A stretch of DNA of 64,000 nt from Burkholderiales bacterium 67-32 (GTDB lineage: Bacteria; Pseudomonadota; Gammaproteobacteria; Burkholderiales; Burkholderiaceae_B): NCBI GenBank assembly GCA_001898625.1, contig MKUP01000013.1, positions 1 to 64,000 on the forward strand, given 5' to 3'. Below the pieces are notes generated by a model. It was not told where the DNA came from and did no database searches. It was given only the letters and a program-made list of their open reading frames with translations. The translations under genes were made by a program, and so were the position numbers. Shown piece after piece: positions 28,419 to 40,245 of this stretch (the stretch's first letter is position 1; each line of letters opens with the position of its first letter).

Positions 28419-28448
28419 ACCCCGGGCCCTGGCCCGGGGTTTTTATTT
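28419..28448 (+). terminator. Rho-independent terminator of porin 2
   Basis: A perfect 10-bp GC-rich stem (ACCCCGGGCC and complement) with a 2-nt loop is followed by TTTTATTT. A smaller GGGCCG/CGGCCC hairpin lies between it and the porin stop codon. It separates porin 2 from the convergent purL gene. Confidence 0.88.
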
Positions 28449-28456
28449 GCCCCGCC

Positions 28457-31400
28457 TCATGTCGTCCAGCGGCGCGCGTTGCGGAACATGCGCATCCACG
28501 GCGAGAACTCGCCGCCGCTGTCACGCTCGCCCCACGAGGCCGGACTCCACGACATCTGCACGTTGCGGAACACCCGCTCGGGGTGCGGCATCAGGGCGGT
28601 GAAGCGGCCGTCCGCCGTGGTGACACCGGCCAGGCCGCCGGCGCTGCCGTTGGGGTTGTAGGGATAGACCTCGGTCGGCTTGCCGGCATGATCGACGAAA
28701 CGCATGGCGGCCAGCGCCGCGTCGGCTTTGCCCTGCTGCGAGAAGTCGGCATAGCCTTCGCCGTGGGAAACGGCGATGGGCATGCGCGAGCCGGCCATGC
28801 CCTCGAAGAAGATGGACGGCGACTCGGGGATCTCGACCAGCGAGAAACGGGCCTCGAATTTTTCCGAGCGGTTGCGCGTGAAACGCGGCCAGTCCTGGGC
28901 GCCCGGAATCATCGGGGCCAACGCGGCCAGCATCTGGCAGCCGTTGCAGACACCCAGCGCGAAGGTGTCGCTGCGGCCGAAATAGGCCGCGAACATGTCG
29001 GCCAGCACCGCGTTGTACTGGATGGTCTTGGCCCAGCCCTCGCCCGCGCCCAGCACGTCGCCATAGCTGAAGCCGCCGACGGCGACCAGTCCCTTGAAGC
29101 TGGACAGGTCGATGCGTCCGCTCAGCAGGTCGGTCATGTGCACGTCCCAGGACTCGAAGCCGGCGCGGTCGAAGGCGTAGGCCATCTCGACCTGGCTGTT
29201 GCAGCCCTGCTCGCGCAGGATGGCCATGCGCGGGCGCGCGCCGGTGGCGATCATGGGGGCGGCGATGTCTTCCTGCGGGTCGAAATCGACCTTGGGCGAC
29301 AGGCCGGGATCGGCAGCGTCGTCCCACAGATCGAACTCGGACTGCGCGCAGTCGGGGTTGTCGCGCAGCGCCATGATGCGGCGGCTGACCTCGCTCCAGG
29401 CCTTGCCGAGTTCGACGCGCGGCTTGCCCCAGATCCTGCGGGCGTCGCGGTAGAACTCGATCTCGTCCCGATCATTGGGCTCGCCGATCACGTGCGAGTG
29501 GGCCGACAGGCCGGCACCGCGCAGCACTTCCATCACAGCGTCGCGGCTGGCCGCGGGCACCTGGATCACGGCACCCGCCTCTTCCGAGAACAGCGCCTTG
29601 ACGGTCAGTTCGTCGCGCTGCACGGCGACTTGTTCCGGCCGGATCTTGAAATCTCCCCAATCCGAGGCATACGGATCCAGGGTCAGCATGTCGAGGTTGA
29701 TCGACAGGCCGGTATGGCCGGCGAAGGCCATTTCGCACAGCGTGGCGAACAAGCCGCCGTCGGAACGGTCGTGGTAGGCCAGGATCACGCCGCTGTCGGC
29801 CAGGGTGCGGATCGCGGCGAAGAAGGCGCGCAGGTCGTCGGGGGCATCGATGTCGGGCGCCTGCTGGCCGACCTGGCCGATCACTTGGGCCAGCACAGAA
29901 CCGCCCAGGCGGTGCTTGCCGCGTCCCAGGTCGACCAGGATCAGGGTCGTGTCGCCCTGGTCGGTGCGCAGCTGCGGGGTGAGGGTCTTGCGTACGTCGT
30001 CCACCGGCGCGAAGGCGGTGACGACAAGAGACACCGGCGCCACCACGCGGCGCTGTTCGCCGTTCTCGTCCCAGGCCGTGCGCATGGACAGGGAATCCTT
30101 GCCCACGGGAATGGACAGCCCGACACGCTGGCACAGCGCGCTGACCGCGCTGACCGTGTCGTACAACGCCGCATCCTGGCCGGGCTCGCCGCAGGCGGCC
30201 ATCCAGTTGGCGGACATCTTGACGTCTTCGATGCGGACCACGGACGCCGCCACCAGGTTGGTGATGGCTTCGGCCACGGCCATGCGGCCCGAGGCCGGGG
30301 CGTCGATGACGGCCAGCGGGGTGCGTTCACCCATGGCCATGGCTTCGCCGCGCGTGCCGCTGTAGTCGGCCAGCGTGACCGCGCAGTCGGCCACCGGCAC
30401 CTGCCACGGCCCGACCATCTGGTCGCGCGAGGACAAGCCGCCCACCGTACGGTCGCCGATGGTGATCAGGAAGGTCTTGTTGGCGACCGTAGGGTGGCGC
30501 AGCACGCGCAGGGCCACGTCGTCCAGGTCCAGGCCGACCACGTCCATCGATTCGCCGGCGCCCGGCTGGCGCGCGACGTCGCGCTCCATGCGGGGCGCCT
30601 TGCCCAGGATGACATCGACCGGCACGTCCACCGGACGCGAGGTGCGGGCCCAGTCGGCCGCCGACACGTCGCCCGCCGAGAAGCCTTCGCCGTCGACCAC
30701 GCGCAGCTGGCGCTGCTCGGTGGCCACGCCCACGACGGCATAGGGGCAGCGCTCGCGGCGCGCCAGCGCATCGAAGCGCTCGAGGTCCTGCGACAGGATG
30801 GCCAGTACATAGCGCTCCTGCGATTCATTGCACCAGATCTCGGCCGGCGACAGGCCCGACTCTTCGAGCTGGACGTTCCGCAGATCGAATATGGCGCCGC
30901 GTCCGGCGCCGTCCACCAGTTCGGGGAAGGCGTTCGAGAGGCCGCCCGCGCCCACGTCGTGGATGGACTGGATGGGATTGTCGGCACCGAGCTGCCAGCA
31001 GCGGTCGATGACTTCCTGCGCCCGGCGCTCGATCTCGGGATTGCCGCGCTGGACGGAATCGAAATCGAGGTCGGCGGTGTTGCTGCCCACGCCCATGCTG
31101 GAGGCGGCGCCGCCGCCCATGCCGATGCGCATGCCGGGCCCGCCCAGTTGGATCAGCAGCGAGCCGGGCGGCAGGTCGTTCTTGTGGGTCAGGCCGTCGT
31201 CGATGCTGCCCAGGCCGCCGGCGATCATGATGGGCTTGTGGTAGCCCCAGCGCACGCCGCCCGCCGTCTGCTCGAAGGTCCGGAAATAGCCCAGCAGGTT
31301 GGGCCGGCCGAATTCGTTGTTGAACGCGGCCCCGCCTATGGGGCCTTCGATCATGATGGACAGGGGCGAGGCGATGCGGTCGGGCGCGCCGTGGCCGTCA

Positions 31401-32485
31401 TGCTCCCAGGGCTCGAGGGCATCGTCGAAACGCAGGTGCGACACCGTGAAGCCGGTCAGGCCCGCCTTGGGCTTGGAGCCGCGGCCGGTCGCGCCTTCGT
31501 CGCGGATTTCGCCGCCCGCGCCGGTCGAGGCGCCGGGGAAAGGCGAGATGGCCGTGGGGTGGTTGTGCGTCTCGACCTTCATCAAGGTGTGGACGGTAGC
31601 CTCGCGGCGGCCATACACCTGGCTTTCGGCGCCGGGCTGCACGTGGAAGCGCTCCGCCCTGCCCCCGGCCATGACGGCGGCGTTGTCGGAATACGCCACC
31701 ACCGTGCCTTCCGGCTGCGCCTTGTGCGTGGCGCGGATCATGCCGAACAGGGTCTCGGACTGCGGCTGGCCGTCGATGACCCACTGGGCGTTGAAGATCT
31801 TGTGGCGGCAATGCTCGCTGTTGGCCTGGGCGAACATCATCAGCTCGACGTCGGTCGGGTTCCGCCCCAAGCCGTTGAAGGCCTTGACCAGGTAATCGAT
31901 CTCGTCGTCGGACAGCGCCAGTCCCATGCTGCGGTTGGCGGCGATCAGCGCCGGCGCGCCCTCGGCCAGCAGGGGCACGGTCTGCATGGGCTTGCCGGCC
32001 AGGGTCGCGAACAGCGGGGCGCCGTCGAAGGCGCCGTCGACCACGGTCTCGGTCATGCGGTCGTGCAACGCGCCGGCCAGCGCGGCCAGGTCGTCCGCCG
32101 ACAGCGACTTGGCGCCGCCCAGCAGGCCCCGCTTCGGGACCACCGTGTACGCGACCGCCCGTTCGATCCTGCGCACCTGCGCCAGCCCGCAGTTGTGGGC
32201 GATGTCGGTGGCCTTGCTGGCCCAGGGCGAGACGGTGCCCAGGCGCGGCACGACCAGCAGTTCCAGCCCTTGCGGGGCCTCGGGGGCCGGATCGCCGTAG
32301 CGCAGCAGGCCTTCCAGGCGCTGGCGGTCATCCGCCGCCAGGTCGCCCTCCACGGCGACGAAATGCACGAACCGGGCCGAGACATCCGCCACCGAGGCAT
32401 TCTGGGCCTGGAGGCGGCGCAACAGGCGGTCGCGGCGGAACGAGGAAAGGGCGAGGGGGCCGGAGAGGCGCAGGATGGAGGCCAC
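28457..32485 (-). CDS. purL: Phosphoribosylformylglycinamidine synthase, large type
   Basis: PurL makes FGAM from FGAR, ATP and glutamine in purine synthesis. At 1342 aa it is the single-chain proteobacterial form. The N-terminal PurS-like domain is followed by the FGAM synthase core ([30 protein letters not shown]) and a C-terminal glutamine amidotransferase with the nucleophile in GVCNGCQM (about residue 1179) and the late [10 protein letters not shown] histidine. The start codon is GTG ([10 protein letters not shown]) with no strong ribosome site, so the exact start is a little uncertain. Confidence 0.96.
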   Translation of the reverse strand: MASILRLSGPLALSSFRRDRLLRRLQAQNASVADVSARFVHFVAVEGDLAADDRQRLEGLLRYGDPAPEAPQGLELLVVPRLGTVSPWASKATDIAHNCGLAQVRRIERAVAYTVVPKRGLLGGAKSLSADDLAALAGALHDRMTETVVDGAFDGAPLFATLAGKPMQTVPLLAEGAPALIAANRSMGLALSDDEIDYLVKAFNGLGRNPTDVELMMFAQANSEHCRHKIFNAQWVIDGQPQSETLFGMIRATHKAQPEGTVVAYSDNAAVMAGGRAERFHVQPGAESQVYGRREATVHTLMKVETHNHPTAISPFPGASTGAGGEIRDEGATGRGSKPKAGLTGFTVSHLRFDDALEPWEHDGHGAPDRIASPLSIMIEGPIGGAAFNNEFGRPNLLGYFRTFEQTAGGVRWGYHKPIMIAGGLGSIDDGLTHKNDLPPGSLLIQLGGPGMRIGMGGGAASSMGVGSNTADLDFDSVQRGNPEIERRAQEVIDRCWQLGADNPIQSIHDVGAGGLSNAFPELVDGAGRGAIFDLRNVQLEESGLSPAEIWCNESQERYVLAILSQDLERFDALARRERCPYAVVGVATEQRQLRVVDGEGFSAGDVSAADWARTSRPVDVPVDVILGKAPRMERDVARQPGAGESMDVVGLDLDDVALRVLRHPTVANKTFLITIGDRTVGGLSSRDQMVGPWQVPVADCAVTLADYSGTRGEAMAMGERTPLAVIDAPASGRMAVAEAITNLVAASVVRIEDVKMSANWMAACGEPGQDAALYDTVSAVSALCQRVGLSIPVGKDSLSMRTAWDENGEQRRVVAPVSLVVTAFAPVDDVRKTLTPQLRTDQGDTTLILVDLGRGKHRLGGSVLAQVIGQVGQQAPDIDAPDDLRAFFAAIRTLADSGVILAYHDRSDGGLFATLCEMAFAGHTGLSINLDMLTLDPYASDWGDFKIRPEQVAVQRDELTVKALFSEEAGAVIQVPAASRDAVMEVLRGAGLSAHSHVIGEPNDRDEIEFYRDARRIWGKPRVELGKAWSEVSRRIMALRDNPDCAQSEFDLWDDAADPGLSPKVDFDPQEDIAAPMIATGARPRMAILREQGCNSQVEMAYAFDRAGFESWDVHMTDLLSGRIDLSSFKGLVAVGGFSYGDVLGAGEGWAKTIQYNAVLADMFAAYFGRSDTFALGVCNGCQMLAALAPMIPGAQDWPRFTRNRSEKFEARFSLVEIPESPSIFFEGMAGSRMPIAVSHGEGYADFSQQGKADAALAAMRFVDHAGKPTEVYPYNPNGSAGGLAGVTTADGRFTALMPHPERVFRNVQMSWSPASWGERDSGGEFSPWMRMFRNARRWTT

Positions 32486-32690
32486 GATAAGCGAGCTGGA
32501 AGCCGAGGAAATGAGGGAGAAAACGCGAGGAAAGCGCGTGACTAGCCGTGATTTTACTTCGTACCGGGGAATCGGGAAAAACCACGAGCGAATACCGGCC
32601 CTCCCCGCTTAAAATCCGGTGCCCGTTCCCCGGAATGCCCCCGCGTTCCGGCGGGAAAACGGGCTCGACCAGAAGAAGCGACCAGACCCC

Positions 32691-33962
32691 ATGCGTGTGA
32701 TTGTGATCGGTGCCGGCATCATCGGTGTGTGCACCGCCTATTGGCTCAACCGGCACGGCATGCAGGTAACGGTCGTGGACCGCCGCAGCGGCGTCGCCCA
32801 GGAGTCGAGCTTCGGCAACGCGGGCATCCTGGCCGCCGACTATGCGGCCCCCTGGGCCGCCCCGGGCATGCCCGGCCGCGTGCTGGCCCATCTGTTCAAG
32901 AACGAGGCGCCGGTGGCGCTGCGCGCCTCGCTGGACCCGGCGCTGTGGAAATGGCTCGCGAAGTGGCTGGGCCAGTGCCGGGCGGAACGCTATGCCGCCA
33001 ACAAGCGCGTGATGCAGCGCGTGGCCCGCTACAGCCGCGCCCAATTGGCCGCGCTACGGGAGGAATACGGCTTCGAGTACGAGCGTCGGATCGGCTACCT
33101 GCAGCTGCTGCGCACCCAGCGCGACGTGGACGCGACGCAGGTCACCCGCCAGGTCTTGCAGGAAAGCGGCATCGCCCACCAGTTGCTGAACGCCGAGGAA
33201 GCCATCGCGATGGACGTCCACCTGCAGGACGCGGTCCACGTCGGCACGCCGCTGGCGGGCGCCATCCACTACCCCGACGACGAGTCGGGCAATTGCCCGC
33301 TGTTCGCCCGGCTGCTGGCGGCCGAATGCGAGCGGCGCGGCGTCGAGTTCCTGTTCAACACCGTCGCCCAGCCCGTGCAGAACGCGGGGGGCATCGTTGC
33401 CGGCGTACGCCTGCAGGACGGCCGCACGCTGTCCGCGCAGGCGGTCGTCGTGGCCTCGGGCAGCGACGCCGGGGAGTGGCTGGCCCGGCTGGGCCTGCGC
33501 GTGCCGATCTACCCGGTGCGGGGCTATGCCGCCAACCTCCCCCTGCGCAACGACGTCATCGGTCCGCGCCGCGCTTTCGTGGACGAGACCTATCGCGTGA
33601 CCGTGACGCCGCTCGGCCAGCGCCTGCGCATCGCCGGCACGGCCGAGCTGGGCTGGCGCGGCCCGGCCCTGCGCGACAAGGCCTTGCGCACCCTGGTCAA
33701 GGCGGCCCAGGACTGGATGCCCGGCATGCTGGATTTCTCGCGTGCGACCTGGTGGGCCGGCACCCGGCCGATGACGCCGGACGGTCCGCCCATACTCGGC
33801 CCCACCCGGCTGCCCGGGCTGTACCTGAACGTCGGCCACGGTTCGCAGGGATGGAGCATGGCGGCGGGCACCGGGCGCATCGTCGCCGACCTGGTCGCCG
33901 GCCGGACGCCGGAAATCGAATTGGACGGGTTGGACATCGGCCGCTACGCGCGCAAGAATTAG
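32691..33962 (+). CDS. D-amino acid dehydrogenase-like FAD oxidoreductase (DadA family)
   Basis: This is a DAO-fold flavoenzyme that oxidises D-amino acids, passing electrons to the respiratory chain. The 423-aa protein begins with the dinucleotide-binding motif MRVIVIGAGIIGVCTAYWL, has the DadA-like GNAGILAADYAAPWAAPG and PGMPGRVL segment, and ends with the FAD site GLYLNVGHGSQGWSMAAG. The NAD(P)HX repair gene follows after 3 nt. With no dadX racemase alongside, the substrate could also be another amino or imino acid. Confidence 0.86.
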   Translation: MRVIVIGAGIIGVCTAYWLNRHGMQVTVVDRRSGVAQESSFGNAGILAADYAAPWAAPGMPGRVLAHLFKNEAPVALRASLDPALWKWLAKWLGQCRAERYAANKRVMQRVARYSRAQLAALREEYGFEYERRIGYLQLLRTQRDVDATQVTRQVLQESGIAHQLLNAEEAIAMDVHLQDAVHVGTPLAGAIHYPDDESGNCPLFARLLAAECERRGVEFLFNTVAQPVQNAGGIVAGVRLQDGRTLSAQAVVVASGSDAGEWLARLGLRVPIYPVRGYAANLPLRNDVIGPRRAFVDETYRVTVTPLGQRLRIAGTAELGWRGPALRDKALRTLVKAAQDWMPGMLDFSRATWWAGTRPMTPDGPPILGPTRLPGLYLNVGHGSQGWSMAAGTGRIVADLVAGRTPEIELDGLDIGRYARKN

Positions 33963-33965
33963 CGC

Positions 33966-35492
33966 ATGGACCCACATCCGCACCGGCTGCTGCGCACCCC
34001 CGCCATCAGGCTGATCGAACGCGAGGCGCAGGCCGCGCTGCCGCCCCACACCCTGATGCGGCGGGCGGCCGGCGCGGCGGCCGCGCTCATCGCCGAACGC
34101 TGGCCCGGACACGAGGTCGACCTGCTCTGCGGCCCCGGCAACAACGGCGGCGACGGACTCATGCTGGCCGCGCTGCTGCACCAGGCCGGCCGCCAGGTCC
34201 GCGTCTGGGCGCTGCCGGCCGGCAAGCGGCCGCCCGATGCCGAACAGGCCTGGCAGGAATTGCCCGCGGGCCTGCTGCAGGCCGGCGACCCCGATGACCG
34301 CGACCGGCCCGATCCGTCGCGCACGCTGATCGTCGATGCGCTGTTCGGCATCGGGCTCTCGCGCCCCCTGCCCGAGTCCGCGCAGCGGTGGGCGGCCTGG
34401 GCCGCGCGGCAGGGATCGCCCGTCCTGGCGCTGGACACTCCCAGCGGGCTCGACACCGACACCGGCGGCGCGCAGCCGGGGGCCGTCGTGGCGCACCACA
34501 CCCTGACCTTCATCGCCGACAAACCCGGACTCCACACGCGTGCCGGCCGCGACCATGCCGGCACGGTCAGCGTCGCCGACCTGGAACTGGCAAACGATAC
34601 CGGCCGCCATGCCGGACCGCCGCATGGCGGCCTGCTGGTGCGGCAAGCCGACTGCCCGGCGCTGTTCCGCCCCCGGCAGCAGGACAGCCACAAGGGCAGT
34701 TTCGGCACGCTGGCCATCCTGGCCGGCGCGCCCGGCATGACCGGCGCGGCCTTGCTGGCCGCCCGCGCAGCTCTGTACGGCGGGGCCGGCAAAATCCTGG
34801 TCGGACTGGCCGAATCGGCGCCGCTCGCGCTGCCTTGCGATCCTCGGCATCCCGAACTCATGCTGCGCGATGCCGAAGGGCTGCTGGATCATGCCGCGCA
34901 ACTGGGCGTGAGCGGCTGGGTCGCGGGCTGCGGCCTGGGCACCGATACCGGCGCCCAGCGCTGGCTCGGCCGCCTGCTGGCCGAAGCGCCCATCTCGGCC
35001 CCCCTGGTGCTGGACGCCGACGCGCTGGTACTGCTGGGCACGCGGCCCGACCTGGCCCGTACCCTGGCGGCCCGCGGCGGCCCCGCGATCCTGACCCCGC
35101 ACCCACGCGAAGCCGCGCGCATGCTGGGCCTTTCGACCGACGACGTACAGGCGGACCGCATCGAGGCCGCCCGCGAGCTGGCCGCGCGCCATCGCGCCTG
35201 GGTGGTCCTGAAGGGCGCGGGCAGCATCGTGTGCGGGCCGCATGGCGCCTGGAGCATCAACGACAGCGGCAACGCCGGGCTGGCCACCGCCGGCACCGGC
35301 GACGTACTGGCCGGCATGCTGGGCGCGCTGCTGGCGCAGGGCCTGGAAGCGGGCGACGCCGCGCGGGCCGGGGTCTGGCTGCACGGTGCCGCCGCCGACG
35401 ATCTCGTGGCACGCGGCACCGGCCCGATCGGCCTGACGGCCAGCGAAATCGCGCCCGCCGCGCGCGACCTGCGCAACCGCGGCGGACGCTGA
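33966..35492 (+). CDS. nnr: Bifunctional NAD(P)HX epimerase/dehydratase
   Basis: This housekeeping metabolite-repair enzyme converts hydrated NADH and NADPH back to the normal cofactors. The 508-aa protein fuses the N-terminal epimerase (Yje[19 protein letters not shown]) to the C-terminal ADP/ATP-dependent dehydratase ([27 protein letters not shown], then [19 protein letters not shown]). Both halves look complete. It is closely spaced with the upstream flavoenzyme and faces the ybbA-like ATPase. Confidence 0.94.
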   Translation: MDPHPHRLLRTPAIRLIEREAQAALPPHTLMRRAAGAAAALIAERWPGHEVDLLCGPGNNGGDGLMLAALLHQAGRQVRVWALPAGKRPPDAEQAWQELPAGLLQAGDPDDRDRPDPSRTLIVDALFGIGLSRPLPESAQRWAAWAARQGSPVLALDTPSGLDTDTGGAQPGAVVAHHTLTFIADKPGLHTRAGRDHAGTVSVADLELANDTGRHAGPPHGGLLVRQADCPALFRPRQQDSHKGSFGTLAILAGAPGMTGAALLAARAALYGGAGKILVGLAESAPLALPCDPRHPELMLRDAEGLLDHAAQLGVSGWVAGCGLGTDTGAQRWLGRLLAEAPISAPLVLDADALVLLGTRPDLARTLAARGGPAILTPHPREAARMLGLSTDDVQADRIEAARELAARHRAWVVLKGAGSIVCGPHGAWSINDSGNAGLATAGTGDVLAGMLGALLAQGLEAGDAARAGVWLHGAAADDLVARGTGPIGLTASEIAPAARDLRNRGGR

Positions 35493-35513
35493 TCCGCGCT
35501 ACAAGCGTTCAGC

Positions 35514-36281
35514 TCAGGAAACGTCGCCGGCCGAATCGTGCACCAGACGGCCGCCGGCCACCACCAACTGGCGTGCGCAGCGCTGCGCCAGCTTGGCGTC
35601 GTGCGTCACCAGCAGCAAGGTCGTGCCTCGCTCCCGGTGCAGTTCGAACATCAGGGCGATGACGGCCTCGCCAGTGGCCGAATCCAGGCTGCCCGTGGGC
35701 TCGTCGGCGAACAGCAGCTCCGGCTCCACCACGAAGGCCCGCGCCAGGGACACCCGCTGCTGCTCCCCGCCCGACAGGGTGCGCGGATAGTGGCGCAGGC
35801 GCGCGCCCAGCCCCACCCGCTCCAGCATGGCCGTGGCCGCGGCGCGCGCGTCGCGGCCCGCCAATTCCAGCGGCAGCATGACGTTCTCGAGCGCGGTCAG
35901 GTGCGGAAGCAACTGGAACGACTGGAAGACGAAGCCCACATGGCGCGCCCGCAGGCTGGCCCGCTGGTCCTCGTCCAGCGCGAACAGGTCGCGCCCGGCC
36001 AGGTGCACCGATCCGGAGGTCGGCACGTCCAGTCCGGCCAGCAGGCCCAACAGCGTCGACTTGCCCGATCCCGAACTCCCCGTGATGGCCACGGTCTCTC
36101 CGAAGGCCACCGTAAAATCGACCGCGTCGAGAATGGCGAGCTCGCCGCTCGAGTCGGCCACCCGCTTGGTCAGCGATCGCACGGCGATGGCCGGCTGGGC
36201 GGCAGGCGTGGCCGCGGGCTGGCTCGCGGCGGATCGGGTCGGTCCCGTCATGATTGGATCGCTGGAAGAAAGGAAAGACAT
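35514..36281 (-). CDS. ybbA: ABC transporter ATPase, YbbA/LolD type
   Basis: The 255-aa protein has Walker A GSSGSGKST, the LolD-family ENVMLPLELAGRDARAAA linker, signature LSGGEQQRVSLARA and Walker B LLFADEPTGSLDS. As in E. coli it is divergent from tesA, but no YbbP-like permease follows here, so its partner is elsewhere or missing. I prefer ATG 36281 (MSFLSSSDP) because GAGG lies 7 nt upstream; ATG 36251 is possible but has no ribosome site. With 36281 the start codon overlaps that of tesA on the opposite strand. Confidence 0.87.
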   Translation of the reverse strand: MSFLSSSDPIMTGPTRSAASQPAATPAAQPAIAVRSLTKRVADSSGELAILDAVDFTVAFGETVAITGSSGSGKSTLLGLLAGLDVPTSGSVHLAGRDLFALDEDQRASLRARHVGFVFQSFQLLPHLTALENVMLPLELAGRDARAAATAMLERVGLGARLRHYPRTLSGGEQQRVSLARAFVVEPELLFADEPTGSLDSATGEAVIALMFELHRERGTTLLLVTHDAKLAQRCARQLVVAGGRLVHDSAGDVS

Positions 36282-36996
36282 GATAAAGCCTCGCTCGTCG
36301 CAGCCGCCCCAGGGCGCTGCCCGTATCCCGCACGACGCCGTCCGGCGCCTGTTCGCAGGCACGCTGTGCGCGGCCGCGCTGTGCGGCCTTGTCCCGGCCG
36401 CCCTGGCACAGACCGCCGCTTCCGCCGCGAGTTCCTTGCCAGCCCTTCTGGTGCTGGGGGACAGCCTGTCGGCGGAGTACGGCCTGCCGCGCGGAACGGG
36501 ATGGGTGGCACTGCTCGAGGCCCGCCTGCGCGAGCACAAGTTCGACTATCGCGTGGTCAATGCCAGCATCAGCGGCGACACCACCAGCGGCGGCGTCAGC
36601 CGGCTGCCGGCGCTGCTCGCGCGCCATCGGCCGGGCGTGGTGGTGATCGAATTGGGATCCAACGATGCGCTGCGCGGGCTGTCCCTGCAGATGACCGAGC
36701 AGAACCTGAACAAGATGGTGCAGGCGTCGCGCCAGGCCGGCGCGCGCGTGTTGCTGGTGGGCATGCAGATCCCGCCCAACTACGGCCGCGACTACACGCA
36801 GCGCTTCCAGCAATTGTTCGCCAAGGTGGCCAAGGAGCAGCAGGCGGCCCTGCTGCCTTTCCTGCTGGACGGCGTCGCCCAGCACATCGAGCTGTTCCAG
36901 CCCGATCGCCTGCATCCCACGGCGCAGGCGCAGCCGCGCCTGCTGGACAACGTCTGGCCCCGCCTGGAACCGCTGCTGGGTACCGGCAAGTCCTGA
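36280..36996 (+). CDS. tesA: Multifunctional acyl-CoA thioesterase I/lysophospholipase TesA
   Basis: This is a periplasmic SGNH hydrolase acting on acyl thioesters, lysophospholipids and arylesters. The 238-aa precursor has a long signal sequence (hydrophobic core LFAGTLCAAALCGLVPAALA), block I nucleophile S62 in LGDSLSAEYG, block III GSNDALRG and block V DRLHPTAQAQ. AGGAAAG lies just before the ATG. The first two bases of its start codon pair with those of the divergent ybbA start (CATG). Confidence 0.93.
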   Translation: MIKPRSSQPPQGAARIPHDAVRRLFAGTLCAAALCGLVPAALAQTAASAASSLPALLVLGDSLSAEYGLPRGTGWVALLEARLREHKFDYRVVNASISGDTTSGGVSRLPALLARHRPGVVVIELGSNDALRGLSLQMTEQNLNKMVQASRQAGARVLLVGMQIPPNYGRDYTQRFQQLFAKVAKEQQAALLPFLLDGVAQHIELFQPDRLHPTAQAQPRLLDNVWPRLEPLLGTGKS

Positions 36997-36998
36997 CG

Positions 36999-37020
36999 CG
37001 GCCGGCCCCCAGGCCGGCCG
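36999..37020. terminator. GC hairpin between tesA and ppiD
   Basis: A perfect 9-bp stem made only of G and C (CGGCCGGCC and complement) with a 4-nt loop fills the 30-bp gap between the convergent tesA and ppiD stops. It lacks T-runs on both strands, so it may act as a bidirectional transcriptional block only weakly. Confidence 0.4.
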
Positions 37021-37026
37021 GCGGCC

Positions 37027-38943
37027 TCAGCGTTCGGCGGCCGGCGCGGCGGTGGTCAGGGCCATGCCTTCGGGCGAGACCGTGACCTTGTACTTCTCGC
37101 GCAGCGTCTGCAGCACGGCCAGTTGTTCAGCCTGGGCCCAGCGGCGCTCCATCATCGATTTCTCGCCGGCGATCGCGGCGGCGTCGGGCTTGGGCGCGGC
37201 CTCGACCTTGGAGATCCGGGCGATGACATAGTCGTCGCCGGCGATCGTGCCCACGAAAGCCGGCAGCTTGTCGGCCGGCGCCTTCATGACCGCGTTCAGC
37301 AGCGTGGGCGCGACGCCCTGCGGCGCATTGCGCGCCACGGTGACGGCGGCGCCGAAGCCCTGGCTGGCGTCCTTGGCCTGCAGGGCCTTCAGGCGCTCTT
37401 CGCCCGCGGCGCGGGCCAGGTCGAGCGCCTTGTCCTGCGTCAGTTGCGTGCGGATGCCGCTCGACACGTCGGCCAGCGGCTGCACCGAAGCCGGCACGTG
37501 CTTGACCACGCGCACCGCGGCCAGGCGGTTGGGACCGAGTTCGATCACGCCCGAGTTGCGCTTCTCGCGCAGCACCTCGTCCGAGAACAGGGCCTGCGCC
37601 ACCTTGGGATTGCCCATGACGTCGTTGCCCTGCAGCCCGCCGCGCGTGACGCCCTGGGCCTCCTGGATCTTCAGGCCGAACTTCTGCGCCGCCGGTTCGA
37701 GTGTGTCGCTCTGCTCGTACACCAGGTTCGTGAACTGCTCGGCGGCCTCGGCAAAACGGCGGGCGGCCTGCTGCTGCTTGATTTCCTCGACGATCTGGGC
37801 ACGCACCTCGGCCAGGGGCTTGACCACCGCCGGACGGATGCCGGTGAGCTTGATGACGTGGAAGCCGTAGTCGGTCGCCACGACGCCCGACACCTCGCCC
37901 TCTTTCAGCGCGAAGGCGGCATCCTCGAAAGGCTTGACCATCATGCCGCGGCCAAACCAGTCCAGGTCGCCGCCCTTGGTCGCCGAGCCGGGATCCTGCG
38001 AGTTCTCGCGCGCCAGCTTGGCGAAATCGGCCTTGGGCGCCTTGGCCTGCTCGTCCAGGGATTGCGCCTTCTTGCGCGCTTCCTCGCGCACGGCGTCGCT
38101 CGCGCCGCTATCGACGGTGATCAGGATGTGGCTGGCCCGGCGCTGCTCTTCCTGGCCATAGCGGCCTTTGTTCTGCTCGTAGTAGTTCTTGATGTCGTCC
38201 TCGGACACCGCCATGCCCGAGGTCGATGCGCCCTGGTCCAGCACCAAGTACTGGGCATCGACGCGTTCCGGCACTTCGAAGCGGGCGCGGTTGGCTTCGT
38301 AATAGGCTTTCACCTCGTCGTCGCCGACGCTGACCTTGGCGCGATAGTCCGCCGCGGCCACGCGCAGGGTCTGGATGCTGCGGCGCTCGGTCGCCGCGGC
38401 CACCAGGCGGTCCATGACGGCGTCCGGCATGGTGGTCGATTGTGCCACCGGCCCCAGCACCTGCTGCAAGGCCAGGTCGCGCCGCAGCTGGGCCTCGAAC
38501 ATCACCGGGGTCATGCCCTGGGCGGCCAGCGCGTCGCGATAGCGGGCGTTGCTGAACTTGCCGTCTTCCTGCACCGCGGGAATCGCCTGGATGGTGGCGC
38601 GGAGCTGCTCGTCGGAGGCCGAGAAATGGTTCTTGGTGGCCTCGGCCGCGATCAGGCGGGTGTTGACGATCTCGTCCAGCACCGCCTGGCGCATGGCCGG
38701 CGTATCGAAGGCCTGCGAATCGAACTGCGCGCCCATCATGCTGCGCAATTGGTCGAGCCTGCTGCGCGAGGCCGCGTCGAACTCCTGCTGCGTCACGGTT
38801 TCGCCCGCCACCTTGGCCAGCGACTTGTCGCCTTCCATGAAGCTGGAGTAGCCCTGTATGCCGACGAAGACGAACGACGGCAGGATCAGCAGCAGCAGGA
38901 CGAACTGCATCCAGCGGCGGTGGTTACGGATGATGTCAAACAT
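37027..38943 (-). CDS. ppiD: Membrane-anchored periplasmic foldase PpiD
   Basis: PpiD is a chaperone tethered near the Sec translocon. The 638-aa protein has a single N-terminal membrane anchor ([20 protein letters not shown], about residues 12-31), a SurA-like chaperone region, one parvulin domain ([11 protein letters not shown] to [15 protein letters not shown] and [10 protein letters not shown]) and a second, degenerate PPIase-like region, as in E. coli PpiD. The ATG at 38943 ([11 protein letters not shown]) is the family start. This is the second parvulin in the window, along with the Par27-like protein. Confidence 0.94.
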   Translation of the reverse strand: MFDIIRNHRRWMQFVLLLLILPSFVFVGIQGYSSFMEGDKSLAKVAGETVTQQEFDAASRSRLDQLRSMMGAQFDSQAFDTPAMRQAVLDEIVNTRLIAAEATKNHFSASDEQLRATIQAIPAVQEDGKFSNARYRDALAAQGMTPVMFEAQLRRDLALQQVLGPVAQSTTMPDAVMDRLVAAATERRSIQTLRVAAADYRAKVSVGDDEVKAYYEANRARFEVPERVDAQYLVLDQGASTSGMAVSEDDIKNYYEQNKGRYGQEEQRRASHILITVDSGASDAVREEARKKAQSLDEQAKAPKADFAKLARENSQDPGSATKGGDLDWFGRGMMVKPFEDAAFALKEGEVSGVVATDYGFHVIKLTGIRPAVVKPLAEVRAQIVEEIKQQQAARRFAEAAEQFTNLVYEQSDTLEPAAQKFGLKIQEAQGVTRGGLQGNDVMGNPKVAQALFSDEVLREKRNSGVIELGPNRLAAVRVVKHVPASVQPLADVSSGIRTQLTQDKALDLARAAGEERLKALQAKDASQGFGAAVTVARNAPQGVAPTLLNAVMKAPADKLPAFVGTIAGDDYVIARISKVEAAPKPDAAAIAGEKSMMERRWAQAEQLAVLQTLREKYKVTVSPEGMALTTAAPAAER

Positions 38944-39087
38944 GCGCGAATACTCCGGTCGGATGCCAGCGGCACGACGGCCATACAAGCAAAATGCCCA
39001 CAGGCTCAAGGCCGATGGGCACCCATTAGTGTCGAGCCGATTCTAGCATGGCGCCTAGGGCTCGACGCCTTGCGCGGCCAGCTCGGA

Positions 39088-40227
39088 CTACGCAGGACCG
39101 ACCGCGGAAAACAGCGCGGCGTCGCGCGCCAGGTCGCCGCTGGCCTTGACCCGGCGGTCGCGGCGGGCGGCGAAGTCCAGCATGCGGTCGATCGGCCGGC
39201 GCGCCTGCCGCCCAAGAGCCGGATCAAGCAGGATTTCGCCCGTGCCCCGCTCCAGGCATCCCGCCAGGTTCTCCAGCCCGTTCATGGCCATCCACGGACA
39301 GTGCGCGCAACTCTTGCAGGTCGCGCTCCCCCCCGCCGTGGGCGCCGCAATGAAGACCTTGCCGGGGGCGGCCAGCCGCATCTTGTGCAGCAAGCCCTGG
39401 TCGGTGGCCACGATGAAATGCGTGGCGTCGAGCTCGCACGCGGCCTTGATCATCTGCGCGGTCGAGCCCACGACGTCGGCCTGGGCCACGACGGCCGGGG
39501 GCGACTCCGGATGCACCAGCACCTTGGCCTGCGGATATTCCGCCCGCAGCAACTCGAGCTCGATGCCCTTGAACTCGTCATGCACCAGGCACGAGCCCTG
39601 CCACAGCAGCATGTCGGCGCCGGTCTGCGACTGGACGTAGGCGCCCAGGTGCCGGTCGGGCGCCCACAGGATCGTTTCCCCCCGGGCATGCAGGTCCGCG
39701 ACGATATCCAGCGCGATGGCCGAGGTGACGGCCCAGTCCGCCCGCGCCTTCACGGCCGCGCTGGTGTTGGCGTAGACGACCACGGTCCGGTCGGGATGGG
39801 CATCGCAGAAGGCCGAGAACTCATCCAGCGGGCAGCCCAGGTCCAGCGAGCAGGTCGCGTCCAGGTCAGGCATCAGTACCCGCTTCTCGGGGCTGAGGAT
39901 CTTGGCCGTTTCCCCCATGAAGCGCACCCCCGCCACCACCAACGTACCGGCCGCGTGGTCGCGGCCGAAGCGCGCCATCTCCAGCGAATCCGCGACGCAG
40001 CCGCCCGTCTCGTCGGCCAGTTCCTGCAATTCGGCATCCACGTAGTAGTGCGCGACCAGCACCGCGTTCTCGCGCCGGAGCAGCGCCCGGATGCGCGCCT
40101 TCAGTTCGTCCCGCCGCTGCCCCGGCAGGTCCTCGGGCACCTTGGCCCAGGCCTGCCCCACCGAACACGCGCCGCCGGCGGCAGTGGGCGAATCGAAATC
40201 GAAAGTGCGAAGCAGCGTCTGGTTCAT
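39088..40227 (-). CDS. nadA: Quinolinate synthase NadA
   Basis: NadA condenses iminoaspartate with dihydroxyacetone phosphate to quinolinate, the first committed step of NAD synthesis. The 379-aa protein shows the three cluster-binding cysteine regions: [30 protein letters not shown] and [18 protein letters not shown]. The MPDLDATCS segment and [21 protein letters not shown] are standard. nadB and nadC, often adjacent, are not next to it here; ppiD follows instead. A strong promoter with two matching palindromes lies upstream. Confidence 0.95.
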   Translation of the reverse strand: MNQTLLRTFDFDSPTAAGGACSVGQAWAKVPEDLPGQRRDELKARIRALLRRENAVLVAHYYVDAELQELADETGGCVADSLEMARFGRDHAAGTLVVAGVRFMGETAKILSPEKRVLMPDLDATCSLDLGCPLDEFSAFCDAHPDRTVVVYANTSAAVKARADWAVTSAIALDIVADLHARGETILWAPDRHLGAYVQSQTGADMLLWQGSCLVHDEFKGIELELLRAEYPQAKVLVHPESPPAVVAQADVVGSTAQMIKAACELDATHFIVATDQGLLHKMRLAAPGKVFIAAPTAGGSATCKSCAHCPWMAMNGLENLAGCLERGTGEILLDPALGRQARRPIDRMLDFAARRDRRVKASGDLARDAALFSAVGPA

Positions 40228-40245
40228 CCCGTCATCCGTCCATTT

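Noticed and set aside
28583-32545. A 1320-codon plus-strand frame opposite purL
   Set aside because: It lies entirely antisense to purL, is biased in composition, and has no domain, promoter or ribosome-binding site.
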